64,000 nt of DNA from Pontibacter litorisediminis (GCF_029360645.1 NZ_JARDUA010000007.1:62001-126000), one strand, 5' to 3'; positions 33,462 through 42,199 are shown, counted from the stretch's first letter. Numbers and translations: made by a program. Notes: generated by a model from the sequence alone, not told the origin.

Positions 33462-34121
33462 CTATTGATCTACGACGATATCATCTGCGGTTCTTAGCAC
33501 TCCGTCTACCACATGCAGCACACCGTTGGATGCCCGAACATCAGGCCGTACGACAGTGGCTCCGCCAACTGTAAGGGTGTCGCCATCCGTTTCAACGGAA
33601 ACATACTCGCCGCCGCTCGTTTCTATACTTTGGCTACTGGCAAGGCTCAAGGCGCTGCGCGCGCCCAGAAGCATGTGGGCCTGCAGGAGCCGGATAAGCT
33701 GGGCCTTGTGCTCCGGCCTCATCAAAGCGCTCACCGAGTCTGCCGGCCAATCGGCAAAGGCCTGGTTGGAGGGGGCGAAGATGGTGAATTCCTCATCTTC
33801 CCCTGTCAGAGCATGGGTAAGGTCTGCCTGCTCCATCAGCACTGCAAAAGTTGACAAATTGGGGTCCATTTTGGCCAGTGCCGCTAAGTCATACGCAGCC
33901 GTGTTCGCTACGCCTGAGAACATGGCGTTGTAGTCTATCTGCCGGGTTACGGTATCGGCTTGCGCTTCGTCTGCCTCTGCTCTGCCAGCCATGGCTTCGG
34001 TGCGGCTTAAGGTCTGGCTAGAGTCCGCGGTATCTGCACTGCCTGCCGAGCTGGCGCAACTAAGCAGGCCGGCTGTGGCAAAGGCTGCCAATAAAGGTAG
34101 GTTCACAAAGGTGCTCTTCAT
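33462..34121 (-). CDS. Fasciclin-domain lipoprotein 2
   Basis: A 219-residue lipoprotein (AGLLSC). The linker is Ser/Ala/Asp-rich; one FAS1 domain occupies about residues 70-215: NLSTFAVLMEQADLTHAL, FTIFAPSNQAFADWPAD, LIRLLQAHMLLG and ASNGVLHVVDGVL. The sequence is clearly paralogous to its neighbours but diverged, so the triplication is not recent. It is 79 bases from the next fasciclin gene with no strong terminator between, so the two may be co-transcribed. Confidence 0.89.
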   Translation of the reverse strand: MKSTFVNLPLLAAFATAGLLSCASSAGSADTADSSQTLSRTEAMAGRAEADEAQADTVTRQIDYNAMFSGVANTAAYDLAALAKMDPNLSTFAVLMEQADLTHALTGEDEEFTIFAPSNQAFADWPADSVSALMRPEHKAQLIRLLQAHMLLGARSALSLASSQSIETSGGEYVSVETDGDTLTVGGATVVRPDVRASNGVLHVVDGVLRTADDIVVDQ

Positions 34122-34195
34122 AAGGGACGGTGCTTAAGAAAAATTGTCTGCCCTAGGTTATACGCTTCTGGCCATTGTTGATGTGTATGAAATAA

Positions 34196-34226
34196 GAAAA
34201 GCTCCCCTAACATGTAAGGGAGCTTT
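34196..34226 (-). terminator. Terminator of fasciclin gene 3
   Basis: AAAGCTCCC (34198-34206) pairs with GGGAGCTTT (34218-34226). Read on the minus strand the 3' side ends in TTTTC. It separates the third fasciclin gene from the second. Confidence 0.7.
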
Positions 34227-34252
34227 ATAATTAGCTTGTGCTACTTGCAGCG

Positions 34253-34981
34253 TTAGAAGCCCAGTAAAGCGTCGTTCTGCGCGTTTCTAGGCAATATCAC
34301 GTTGTCGATCACGTGGATGACACCGTTAGAGGCTTCTATATTTGTTTTTACCAGCTGCGCACCACCCACTGTGATGTTGGTGTTGTTTACGCCCACTGAA
34401 ACCGGGATGTAAGAATCCTCACCTACCTGAATCCTGGAGTTGTTCTCGAATTGTGTGGAGGCGATTTCGTTCGGCAATATATGCGCCTGCAGGATGCTTT
34501 TCAGAACAGCCCTGTTCTCTGACATTAGCAAAGTCTCTAGCTTATCTTTTGGAAGTTTGGCAAAGGCTTCGTTGGTAGGGGCCAGCACGGTATACTCATC
34601 CAGGCGGTCAAGGTCACTCTGGAGACCCGACTGCTCCACCAACGTCACGAAAGTGGACAAGTTCGGTTCCATCTTCGCTAGTTCCATCACATCGTACTGC
34701 TCCGTATCGTCTACGTTTTCGAACATGTCATCAAGCGGAGTGGTGTTCTCCATCGAGAGGGTTGTGGAGGAAATGGTGGCGATAGGCTGCACCGCCACAA
34801 CCGACTCTTCCACTACCACGGCGTCAGGTTCGTTACCGGCCATTGTCTGGGTTTCACTCATGGACATGTCACTGTCCATGGCGCTGGTGTCGTTGTTCAT
34901 CGTGTCGTTAGAACTTGCGCAGCCAAAGCCAAACAGCATGGTTGCAGCAAGAGCCATCGGTACAATTATTCTCTTTTTCAT
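34253..34981 (-). CDS. Fasciclin-domain lipoprotein 3
   Basis: A 242-residue lipoprotein (LFGFGC). An acidic, Met/Ser/Asp-rich linker (residues ~25-100) precedes one FAS1 domain: NLSTFVTLVEQSGLQSDL, YTVLAPTNEAFAKLPKD, LKSILQAHILPNEIA and ASNGVIHVIDNVILP. It begins the run of three and ends with its own terminator. AAAGCT directly precedes the ATG, as in the YflT-like and DUF2383 genes. CTCAAA-TAG-TTTGAG (35004-35018), a perfect small palindrome, lies just upstream and could be an operator. Confidence 0.9.
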   Translation of the reverse strand: MKKRIIVPMALAATMLFGFGCASSNDTMNNDTSAMDSDMSMSETQTMAGNEPDAVVVEESVVAVQPIATISSTTLSMENTTPLDDMFENVDDTEQYDVMELAKMEPNLSTFVTLVEQSGLQSDLDRLDEYTVLAPTNEAFAKLPKDKLETLLMSENRAVLKSILQAHILPNEIASTQFENNSRIQVGEDSYIPVSVGVNNTNITVGGAQLVKTNIEASNGVIHVIDNVILPRNAQNDALLGF

Positions 34982-35003
34982 AGCTTTCAGTTATTTACAG
35001 TTG

Positions 35004-35018
35004 CTCAAATAGTTTGAG
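35004..35018. promoter_or_regulatory. Small palindrome upstream of fasciclin gene 3
   Basis: CTCAAA (35004-35009) and TTTGAG (35013-35018) form a perfect inverted repeat with a three-base spacer, 23 bases before the start codon. Operator-like, unproven. Confidence 0.3.
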
Positions 35019-35139
35019 TAATCAATTCAACTATATTATAACTGAAATGCGCTGAAAATGTTGAGTTTACGGGTGGCTTTGTAGGGAGTAACTCCTGCTG
35101 TATTGTCGGTTATACTTAAGGGTTACACCGTTCTGCTAA

Positions 35140-36231
35140 TTAGTTATACACTTTCACTACAAAAACGTAATCTTTCAGCTTTTTGAGCTGCTGTGGACGC
35201 GCCTGAGAAGAAAGTGTATTATTTTTTGGGAGGGTTAAAGGCTGCACCTGACCTGTCACAGCCAGCTCATCAATCAGCTGCAGCAGGTACGCTGACTTGA
35301 TGGCGAAGGCCGCTCCTTCCTGGCCCGCCTGCTTGCCGCTGATCACGCCAATCAGATTGCCTTTGTCGTCCAGCAAGGGGCCGCCACTGTTGCCCGGGTT
35401 AAGCGGAATAGAGATCTGGTAGGCAGTGGTATCTCCCTCAAAGCCGGAGGCAGAGCTAAGGGAGCCTTCGCCAAAAACAATGTCTTCGCGCGGGTACCCG
35501 AGCGTGAAGACACGCTCGCCCAGCTCACTCTCCGTGTTCCTGAACGTGTAAGGCAGTTTGCCAAAGCCCTCGAAGCCCTCATCGGTCACCCTAAGTATAG
35601 AAAGGTCGTGTATCTCGTCGCGGTAAATCTCGCTCACCTTGTACTTCAGCCCGGCCTTATTTTCGATCATGATCGAGTCGGCGCCCTCTACCACGTGGGA
35701 GCTGGTAACCAGGTAGCCCTCGGAGGATATGGCAAAGCCGGTGCCGCTAAAGGCCGCCGGGCGCGGGGCAGGTTTGCTGGCATCGTTAATGCCATTGATA
35801 ATGGCGGTCTGGGCTTTTTTCAGGCGCTCCACCTCGCGGCGCAACTCCACATAACGGGCGGTCTGCTGCTGTACGGGCGCTTTTAGCTGCTGTACGCTCC
35901 AGAGCGTGCCGAATACCGAAAGCAGCGACACGCTGGCAGCCACAGCCATTGTCTGCTTGTGGCGTTTCCAGAATACCATCCAGCCATTTGGTGAGGCCGT
36001 TGCAGCTGTCTGCTCCGCCTCCATCTCCTCATGGATCAGGTTGAGCTGCCGCCGCAGGTCCTGCCGCTGGCCAAAGCCGTTCATGGTCTGCAGTAACTGT
36101 CTGTGCTCACGTACCTGCTCTGCCAAGCGCGCATCTGTGCGTAGCAGGGCTTCAAAGCCAATCCTCTCCTCAGCGGCCATCTTGCCGTTCAGGTAGCGTT
36201 CAATCTCTTCGTAAGCGCGGTACTCTAACAT
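35140..36231 (-). CDS. Membrane-anchored trypsin-like protease with anti-sigma-like N-terminus
   Basis: 363 residues in three parts. Residues 1-90, predicted cytoplasmic, resemble the helical N-domain of anti-sigma factors (EEIERYLNGKMAAEERIGFEALLRTDARLAEQV). One membrane segment lies at about 92-113, followed by a coiled coil (118-145). Residues ~160-325 are a DegP/trypsin-like periplasmic domain with the full triad: H179 in TSSHVV, D209 in HDLSIL and S272 in GNSGGP. No PDZ domain follows. It starts 32 bases after the stop of an ECF sigma factor on the same strand. By the known pattern of sigma/anti-sigma pairs it is probably the regulator of that sigma factor. That pairing is inference. Confidence 0.82.
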   Translation of the reverse strand: MLEYRAYEEIERYLNGKMAAEERIGFEALLRTDARLAEQVREHRQLLQTMNGFGQRQDLRRQLNLIHEEMEAEQTAATASPNGWMVFWKRHKQTMAVAASVSLLSVFGTLWSVQQLKAPVQQQTARYVELRREVERLKKAQTAIINGINDASKPAPRPAAFSGTGFAISSEGYLVTSSHVVEGADSIMIENKAGLKYKVSEIYRDEIHDLSILRVTDEGFEGFGKLPYTFRNTESELGERVFTLGYPREDIVFGEGSLSSASGFEGDTTAYQISIPLNPGNSGGPLLDDKGNLIGVISGKQAGQEGAAFAIKSAYLLQLIDELAVTGQVQPLTLPKNNTLSSQARPQQLKKLKDYVFVVKVYN

Positions 36232-36263
36232 GTTAGTTCTCTCCCAGAATGATGTATACCCGG

Positions 36264-36836
36264 CTAGACCTCGGGCTTATAGGTGGCAAAAAATATCTTC
36301 TTCAGGCGCTGCAGGCACTTATACTTCTGGTTCTTGGCTGTGTCCGTATTGGTATAGCCAAATTTATCGGTAATGTCCTGCATGTTTTGTGTGCGTATGT
36401 AGTAATCTTCCAGCAAGCTGCGGCAGGGTTCCCCGAGTTGCTCCAGCGCCTCGCCCATCACGCCAAACTGCCTCTCCTGCTCCTCATGGCGCTGGGTGTC
36501 TTCCTCCACTGGCACAAAGCTGTCTGTCTCGTCCAGTTTCGTGGCGTAGCGGCCTTTCTCTGCCAGGCGCTTCAGCCACAGCCTTCTGCACACCGAGTAC
36601 AGGTAGGTTTTTATCTGGCACGTAAGCTCCAGGCTATTGTCCCTTATCTTCTCGTAAAACACAATGACGCCTTCCTGGTAAATGTCTTTGGCCTCGTCAT
36701 CGGTTCCGCTGTTCGTCAAAATAAAGTGAGAAATCACCGGGAAGTATAGCTTGTAAAGGTGGGCCAGCGCTCTTTCGTCGCTGCGCCGGATGCCTTCTAT
36801 CACTGCCTCATCCGTCTCATACAAGCTCTTCTTCAT
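36264..36836 (-). CDS. ECF-type RNA polymerase sigma factor
   Basis: A 190-residue sigma-70 family protein from the ATG at 36836; a TTG three codons upstream is possible. Region 2 is ALAHLYKLYFPVISHFILTNSGTDDEAKDIYQEGVIVFYEKI, with its typical AKDIYQEGVI core. Region 4 is QLGEPCRSLLEDYYIRTQNMQDITDKFGYTNTDTAKNQKYKCLQRLKKIF. Alternative sigma factors of this type switch on envelope or stress regulons once their membrane anti-sigma factor is inactivated. The protease-bearing protein encoded next is the obvious candidate partner. Confidence 0.92.
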   Translation of the reverse strand: MKKSLYETDEAVIEGIRRSDERALAHLYKLYFPVISHFILTNSGTDDEAKDIYQEGVIVFYEKIRDNSLELTCQIKTYLYSVCRRLWLKRLAEKGRYATKLDETDSFVPVEEDTQRHEEQERQFGVMGEALEQLGEPCRSLLEDYYIRTQNMQDITDKFGYTNTDTAKNQKYKCLQRLKKIFFATYKPEV

Positions 36837-36982
36837 TCCAATCAAATTTTAATACGCTGCGGGGGGCTTTGTAACCCATCAAAAAAATATTTTTAAAAAT
36901 TTTCGGGAAGCAGGGTTACCTCTGCCGGATTTGGGTATGAAGGTCAAAATCGAAACCAAAACACTTAATCACAAACACAAAA

Positions 36983-37177
36983 ATGAAAAATTTATTCACT
37001 TTCGCTATCGTAGCTCTTGCTCTTTCTTTCACAGCTTGCAACAACGAAGGAACTACTGAAACAGAAGCAGTTGAGACTGAGACTGTAGAGACTGAGGCTC
37101 CTGTTGTTGAGGAGGAAGTAGTAACTGAAGATACTACTACTGCTGTTGAGGCTGACTCTACTACAGTAATCGAGTAG
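36983..37177 (+). CDS. Small acidic lipoprotein
   Basis: A 64-residue precursor. MKNLFTFAIVALALSFTAC is a lipoprotein signal (Cys at residue 19). The remaining ~45 residues are almost entirely Glu, Thr, Val and Asp in near-repeats (TETEAVETETVETEAP, VVEEEVV), so it is disordered and strongly negative. The codon pattern is AT-richer than its neighbours. A strong terminator follows closely, which supports a real short transcript. The function is unknown. Confidence 0.75.
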   Translation: MKNLFTFAIVALALSFTACNNEGTTETEAVETETVETEAPVVEEEVVTEDTTTAVEADSTTVIE

Positions 37178-37222
37178 TTATAGCAAAGGACTACAGCGAA
37201 AGCTTATAGTTCTGAAACACAT

Positions 37223-37265
37223 CACCGGGCCTTGTGCATACTTGCACAAGGCCCGGTGTTTTTTT
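37223..37265 (+). terminator. Terminator of the acidic lipoprotein gene
   Basis: CACCGGGCCTTGTGCA (37223-37238) pairs perfectly with TGCACAAGGCCCGGTG (37243-37258) around TACT, followed by T7. Confidence 0.93.
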
Positions 37266-37290
37266 AGCCTGTGCTGAAAGCGGTAGGGGG

Positions 37291-37325
37291 TAGAAAAAGG
37301 CCAGCCTATGCGCAGCTGGCCTTTT
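37291..37325 (-). terminator. Terminator of the proline dehydrogenase gene
   Basis: AAAAGGCCAGC (37295-37305) pairs with GCTGGCCTTTT (37315-37325); the minus-strand end is T-rich. It lies back-to-back with the preceding terminator. Confidence 0.85.
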
Positions 37326-37329
37326 CGGT

Positions 37330-38526
37330 TTATTTTTGCTTGTGCTTTGCCTTTTTTCGGCGCTCGATCTCGCTCTGGATGAGGGTAAACTCGCGGCTGC
37401 TCTGGCCAGCAATGGCCGTGTTCTCGTTGGCGCGGCGCAGCAGGTAAGGCATTACCTCCACCACAGGGCCGTAGGGCACATACTTCGCCACGTTGTAGCC
37501 GGCGTTCGCCAGGTTGTAAGACAGGTTGTCGCTCATGCCGTAGAGCTGGGCAAAGTACACGCGCGGGTCATTAGGGGCGATGTTGTGCTCCTCCATCAGC
37601 TCCATCAGCAGGTAACAGCTGGCCTCGTTATGCGTGCCGTTGCAGAAGGCGATGCGATCGATATGCTGCACGCAGTAGTGCAGGGCAGTGTCGAACAGGT
37701 CATCCGTGGCTTCTTTTGTCAGGTTGATCGGGCTCGGGTATCCTTCCTGGGCGGCGCGTCTGCGCTCTTTCTCCATGTAGGCACCACGCACCAGCTTGGC
37801 TCCCAGATGGTAACCGCCTTTAAGGGCAAGCTCATGGTCACGCTTCAGCACGTCCAGCCTGTCGTGGCGGTAAAGCTGATAGGTGTTGTAGATGTTGGCC
37901 TTCTCCTTGTTATAGAGTTCCATCATCTCGTAGGTCAGGTTATCAATCGTGTCCTGTATCCAGCTTTCCTCCGCATCAATGAACACGCGCACATCGCGCT
38001 CGTAACAGCGCTTGCAGATGGCGTTTACCCTGTCGCGGCCACGCTCAAAGGCAGCACGCTCATCGGCCGAGAGTTCCTGCTTTTTCTGCACTTTCTCCAG
38101 CAGGTTGATGTCGATCAGGCCCGTGATCTTGAACACGGAGAACGGGATGTTCTTGTTGTCGTGCGCTTTTTCTATGGTGCGCAGCAGCTCGTCGCGGGTG
38201 GCGTCGAAGCTTTTCTCATCGCCTTCGCCCTCCACCGAATAGTCCAAAATAGTGCCGATGTTGTACGCCGCCAGCTCCTTTATGGCCCGCTCCGACTCCG
38301 CAATGGTCTCGCCGCCGCAAAAGTGGTTGAAAATGGTTGGTTTGATGAGGAACTTGACCGGCAGGTGCAGGTTAAGGGCGGTGTTGAGGAGCGCCCCCCC
38401 AGCCTTTACAAACGTGTTGCTGTTCATGGCCTTAAACAGCAGGTACATTTTATATAGCTCAGCGTCGGATTTGGATGAGAAAGCGACGGCTGTATCGTCG
38501 AAAGAGACTTTGGAAATCAGGTTCAT
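37330..38526 (-). CDS. Proline dehydrogenase
   Basis: Oxidises proline to pyrroline-5-carboxylate with FAD, passing electrons to the quinone pool. The 398-residue TIM-barrel enzyme is of the Bacteroidota single-function type, without the P5C dehydrogenase domain of PutA. Recognisable segments are LDYSVEGEG, FSVFKITGLID, DAEESWIQDTID, KLVRGAYMEKER (flavin-site region) and GTHNEASCYLLMELME, then YVPYGPVVEVMPYLLRRANENT (substrate Arg pair). A consensus promoter sits just upstream. Confidence 0.93.
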   Translation of the reverse strand: MNLISKVSFDDTAVAFSSKSDAELYKMYLLFKAMNSNTFVKAGGALLNTALNLHLPVKFLIKPTIFNHFCGGETIAESERAIKELAAYNIGTILDYSVEGEGDEKSFDATRDELLRTIEKAHDNKNIPFSVFKITGLIDINLLEKVQKKQELSADERAAFERGRDRVNAICKRCYERDVRVFIDAEESWIQDTIDNLTYEMMELYNKEKANIYNTYQLYRHDRLDVLKRDHELALKGGYHLGAKLVRGAYMEKERRRAAQEGYPSPINLTKEATDDLFDTALHYCVQHIDRIAFCNGTHNEASCYLLMELMEEHNIAPNDPRVYFAQLYGMSDNLSYNLANAGYNVAKYVPYGPVVEVMPYLLRRANENTAIAGQSSREFTLIQSEIERRKKAKHKQK

Positions 38527-38546
38527 GTAAGGTTGTATTAGCGGTG

Positions 38547-38576
38547 CAAAGATAGTGCTTCGGGCCTAGTACACAA
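38547..38576 (-). promoter_or_regulatory. Consensus promoter of proline dehydrogenase
   Basis: On the minus strand TTG (38576-38574), 19 bases, then TATCTTTG (38554-38547) fits the TTG-N19-TAnnTTTG consensus. Transcription would begin about 38540, leaving a leader of about 15 bases. Confidence 0.62.
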
Positions 38577-38727
38577 CCCAAAGCAAGGGCTGTGCAGACT
38601 AAAATTTATACCCTGGGTAAAGTATAAACCACGGCGGCTACTTTGCTGTTTAGCTTTTAGGACGATACTGCGCGGTTGCTTCAGGTTATTTTATACTTTG
38701 GCGGCTGCCTTTTTGCGCCGCATCGGC

Positions 38728-38735
38728 TACCTTTG
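38728..38735 (+). promoter_or_regulatory. -7 element before the DAHP synthase gene
   Basis: TACCTTTG matches TAnnTTTG, ten bases before the ATG at 38745, so the transcript would be nearly leaderless. Candidate -33 TTTG words lie 12 and 27 bases upstream, neither at ideal spacing. Confidence 0.35.
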
Positions 38736-38744
38736 TAACAATAC

Positions 38745-39842
38745 ATGCAATTGATGAAGTTTAATCAGACACAATCTTTTTTTACGGAGCTGCAGGCAGG
38801 GCAAGCACAGCCGCTGGTGATTGCCGGCCCCTGCAGCGCCGAGAGCGAGGAGCAGGTCATGCAGACGGCCGTAGCGCTGCAGCAGCAGAACATTGGCCTG
38901 TTCCGGGCGGGCATCTGGAAGCCGCGCACGCGCCCGGGAAGCTTTGAGGGAGTAGGTACGCAGGGGCTGGCCTGGCTGAGCCGCGTGAAGCGCGAGCTGG
39001 GAATGAGGGTAACCACCGAGGTCGCCACCGCCCGCCACGTGGAGGAGGCGCTAAAGCAGGGGATAGACGTGCTCTGGATAGGCGCCCGCACCACCGTGAA
39101 CCCCTTTGCCGTACAGGAAATAGCCGATGCGCTGCAAGGCGTAAACGTGCCGGTGATGGTCAAGAACCCTGTAAACCCGGACCTGGCTTTGTGGATCGGG
39201 GCGATTGAGCGGATTTACCATGCCGGCGTTACCGACCTGGCGGCTATCCACAGGGGATTTTCGTCTTACCAGAAACTCAAGTACAGGAACGCGCCGGTGT
39301 GGCAGATACCGATCGAGCTGAAGGCGCGCTACCAGGACCTGCCGGTTATAGTGGACCCGAGCCACATCGGCGGCAAGCGCGACCTGATCTTCCCCGTGGC
39401 GCAGAAGGCGCTGGACCTGGGTTATGACGGCGTGATGATTGAAACCCACCTGAACCCGGACAAGGCGCTGAGCGATGCGGAGCAGCAAGTGACCCCGGAG
39501 GCACTGAAAACCATACTGGCCAACCTGCAGGTGCGCAAGACCAATTACGACGACGCCGAGCTGGTGAACCGTGCCGAGGAACTGCGCTTGCAGATTGACG
39601 CGGCCGACCACGACATTATCGCCGCGCTGGCACGCCGCATGGCGCTGGTAGAGCAGATAGGGGAGTACAAAAAGCTGAACAACGTGCAGGTGCTGCAGCT
39701 GGAGCGCTGGAAAGAGATCTTCCGGAGCCGCGGCGAATGGGCCGAGGACGCCGGCCTGAACACGGTTTTCATCGAAGAGCTCTACAAACTGATCCACGTG
39801 GAATCAATCCGCAAGCAAACGCAGATTTTAGACGGGGTTTAA
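38745..39842 (+). CDS. Bifunctional DAHP synthase / chorismate mutase
   Basis: 365 residues combining the first committed step of the shikimate pathway with chorismate mutase. The N-terminal ~260 residues are a type I-beta (KDSA-like) DAHP synthase: VIAGPCSAES, FRAGIWKPRTRPGSFEG, ATARHVE, VKNPVNPDL, VDPSHIGGKRDL and MIETHLNPDKALSD. Residues ~275-365 are an AroQ-type chorismate mutase: LRLQIDAADHDIIAALARRMALVEQIGEYK. Fusion allows feedback control of the synthase through the mutase domain in related enzymes. It heads an aro operon. Confidence 0.94.
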   Translation: MQLMKFNQTQSFFTELQAGQAQPLVIAGPCSAESEEQVMQTAVALQQQNIGLFRAGIWKPRTRPGSFEGVGTQGLAWLSRVKRELGMRVTTEVATARHVEEALKQGIDVLWIGARTTVNPFAVQEIADALQGVNVPVMVKNPVNPDLALWIGAIERIYHAGVTDLAAIHRGFSSYQKLKYRNAPVWQIPIELKARYQDLPVIVDPSHIGGKRDLIFPVAQKALDLGYDGVMIETHLNPDKALSDAEQQVTPEALKTILANLQVRKTNYDDAELVNRAEELRLQIDAADHDIIAALARRMALVEQIGEYKKLNNVQVLQLERWKEIFRSRGEWAEDAGLNTVFIEELYKLIHVESIRKQTQILDGV

Positions 39843-39930
39843 GGATAGCATTGTTATATTGCTGCATCGTTACACTGTTGGGGATGCATACTCTCATTTC
39901 ATGAATTCCCGCTATCTAACCTTAACCTTC

Positions 39931-40968
39931 ATGATTGAGTCGATACATATAGGCCAGGAGGCGCTGCAGGAGTTGCCAGAGCTACTGAAGAACCGGGCCT
40001 TCAGCAAGGTGGCGGTGCTGGTGGATGAGAACACGCTGCACCACTGTTATCCTATCCTGAAGCCATACTTGCCCGCGCACGACCTGATCCAAATCCGGAG
40101 CGGCGAGGAGCACAAAACCTTGCAAACGTGCGAGCACATCTGGCAGCGCATGACGGAGCTGAACCTGGACCGCTGGTCGGTGCTGGTGAACCTGGGCGGC
40201 GGCGTAATTGGCGATATGGGTGGATTTTGCGCGGCTGTGTTTAAGCGCGGGATCTTCTTTGTGCAGGTGCCCACTACGCTTTTGGCGCAGGTAGATGCCA
40301 GCGTGGGCGGTAAAACCGGCATCGATTTTCACGGGCTCAAGAACCACATCGGGGTGTACCAGGAGCCGCAGGCCGTGTTCATCAACCCGGCCTTTCTGCA
40401 GACGCTTCCGCAGCGCGAGGTAAAGTCTGGATACGCCGAGATCATCAAGCACTGGCTGATTGCCGACAAAGATGCCTTTATGGAGCAGCGCCACATTGGC
40501 CTGTTCACAGAGGACTGGGAGGGGTTGATCCGCCATTCCGTAAGTATAAAAGCAAAGGTGGTGGAACAGGACCCGCTGGAGGGCGGTCTGCGCAAGATCC
40601 TCAACTTTGGCCATACCGTGGGCCACGCCGTGGAAAGTTACCTGCTGGAAAAGCCGGAGCGGGCGCTGCTGCACGGCGAGGCCGTGGCGGTGGGCATGCT
40701 CTGCGAGGCCTGGATCAGCAAAAAGCATGACCTGCTCTCGCAAGAGGAGCTGGACAAAATAGAAACGTTTCTGGTGTCGGTTTACGAGAAGGTAAGCTTG
40801 ACAGAGGAGGATATCCAGCACATAGCCCAACTGGCGCTGCAGGACAAGAAGAACACCCGCTCCACCATCAACTGCACCTTACTGCAAGGCATCGGCAAAG
40901 CCGTGTACGACCAGCCGGTAACCGTGCAGGAAATCGTTGAATCATTACGCTACTATACCTTACTATGA
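39931..40968 (+). CDS. aroB: 3-dehydroquinate synthase
   Basis: Second step of the shikimate pathway; needs NAD and a divalent metal. This ATG gives 345 residues beginning MIESIHIGQEAL; an earlier ATG at 39901 would add a doubtful ten-residue extension. NAD/phosphate binding is seen in LGGGVIGDMGGF, and VPTTLLAQVDASVGGKTGID is the strongest family motif. The metal ligands are in KSGYAEIIKHWL, NFGHTVGHAVE and LHGEAVAVGM. The stop overlaps the aroA start by four bases (ATGA), so the two are coupled. Confidence 0.95.
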   Translation: MIESIHIGQEALQELPELLKNRAFSKVAVLVDENTLHHCYPILKPYLPAHDLIQIRSGEEHKTLQTCEHIWQRMTELNLDRWSVLVNLGGGVIGDMGGFCAAVFKRGIFFVQVPTTLLAQVDASVGGKTGIDFHGLKNHIGVYQEPQAVFINPAFLQTLPQREVKSGYAEIIKHWLIADKDAFMEQRHIGLFTEDWEGLIRHSVSIKAKVVEQDPLEGGLRKILNFGHTVGHAVESYLLEKPERALLHGEAVAVGMLCEAWISKKHDLLSQEELDKIETFLVSVYEKVSLTEEDIQHIAQLALQDKKNTRSTINCTLLQGIGKAVYDQPVTVQEIVESLRYYTLL

Positions 40969-42194
40969 GCCAAAGCCTCACCCTTAGCCACCCCACCGGC
41001 AAACTGACCGGAAGTATAAAACTGCCAGCCTCCAAAAGCGAAGCCAACCGCGCCCTCATCATCGCGGCACTGTCGGGGCAGGAGTCGCAGCTGCACAACC
41101 TCTCCGAGGCCAACGACACGCAGCTGCTGCAGCGCCTGCTAAAGAGCGATGCAGAAACCATAGACGCCGAGGACGCCGGCACGGTGATGCGCTTCCTGAC
41201 GGCCTACTACGCCATCACCGGTCAGCAGAAAACCCTGACCGGCACCGAGCGCATGTGCCAGCGGCCCATTAAGATTCTGGTGGAGGCCCTGCGGGAGCTG
41301 GGTGCAAGTATAGCTTACGTGGGAGAGGAAGGCTATCCGCCCCTGAAGTTGAATGGCTTTAAGGGAAGCGGCAAAAAGCACCTGAAAGTACGCAGCGACA
41401 TCAGCAGCCAGTATATTTCGGCCTTGCTGATGATCGCGCCCTTGCTGCCAGAGGGGCTGGAGTTGGAGCTGGAGGGCAAGATAGGCTCACGGCCCTACAT
41501 TGAAATGACACTCTCGCTGATGCAGCACTTTGGCGTATCGGCTGATTTCTCCGGCAACACCATTACTGTGAAGCCACAAAAGTATAAAGCCGCGGAGTTT
41601 ACCGTGGAATCCGACTGGTCGGCAGCGAGCTACTGGTACAGCCTTGTGGCGTTGGCCAAGGAGGCCGATATTACGCTGCTGGGGCTGAAAGAGCAGTCGT
41701 TTCAGGGCGATCGCGCCGTTGTGGATATCATGTACCGCCTGGGCGTGTACACCGAGTTTAGTGAGAAAGGTGTGCGGCTACTGAAGAAAGAGCACGAGCG
41801 CCACATCTCCTTGGACTTCTCCAACTGCCCGGACCTGGCCCAGACCGTGGTGGCCCTGTGCGCCGGCATCGGGGTAGCGGTGGATATGTCCGGATTGGAA
41901 AGCCTCCGCATAAAGGAGACAGACCGCATACAGGCGCTGCAGATAGAGGTGTTGAGCCTGAACTCGTCGCTCCAGGAAGTGACGCCGGGCGTGTTTCACC
42001 TGAAGCCGGGCATCCTGCAGAAGAAGGAGCTGTCGTTCCGTACTTACCAGGACCACCGCATGGCCATGGCCTTTGCCCCACTGGCCCTGCTGCAGCCCAT
42101 CGAGGTTCAGGAGCCGAGCGTGGTGCGCAAATCATACCCCCGGTTTTGGGAGGACCTGGAGAAAGTGGGCTTTGAGGTAACGTATAAAGCGTAG
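40965..42194 (+). CDS. aroA: 3-phosphoshikimate 1-carboxyvinyltransferase (EPSP synthase)
   Basis: Sixth step of the shikimate pathway. The 409-residue two-domain protein shows KLPASKSEANRALIIAAL (substrate-binding Lys and Ser), EDAGTVMRFLTAYYAITG (the position of the GTAxR loop), VRSDISSQYISALLMIAPLL, RPYIEMTLSLMQHFGV, VESDWSAASYW, and ESLRIKETDRIQALQIEV with the catalytic Glu/Asp region, then DHRMAMAFAPLAL. The GTVMR loop replaces the classical GNAGTA(M)R element, as in many Bacteroidota. It is translationally coupled to aroB. Confidence 0.95.
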   Translation: MSQSLTLSHPTGKLTGSIKLPASKSEANRALIIAALSGQESQLHNLSEANDTQLLQRLLKSDAETIDAEDAGTVMRFLTAYYAITGQQKTLTGTERMCQRPIKILVEALRELGASIAYVGEEGYPPLKLNGFKGSGKKHLKVRSDISSQYISALLMIAPLLPEGLELELEGKIGSRPYIEMTLSLMQHFGVSADFSGNTITVKPQKYKAAEFTVESDWSAASYWYSLVALAKEADITLLGLKEQSFQGDRAVVDIMYRLGVYTEFSEKGVRLLKKEHERHISLDFSNCPDLAQTVVALCAGIGVAVDMSGLESLRIKETDRIQALQIEVLSLNSSLQEVTPGVFHLKPGILQKKELSFRTYQDHRMAMAFAPLALLQPIEVQEPSVVRKSYPRFWEDLEKVGFEVTYKA

Positions 42195-42199
42195 CGCCC

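Noticed and set aside
37336..38457. 373-codon plus-strand reading frame over proline dehydrogenase
   Set aside because: Antisense shadow of a conserved enzyme.
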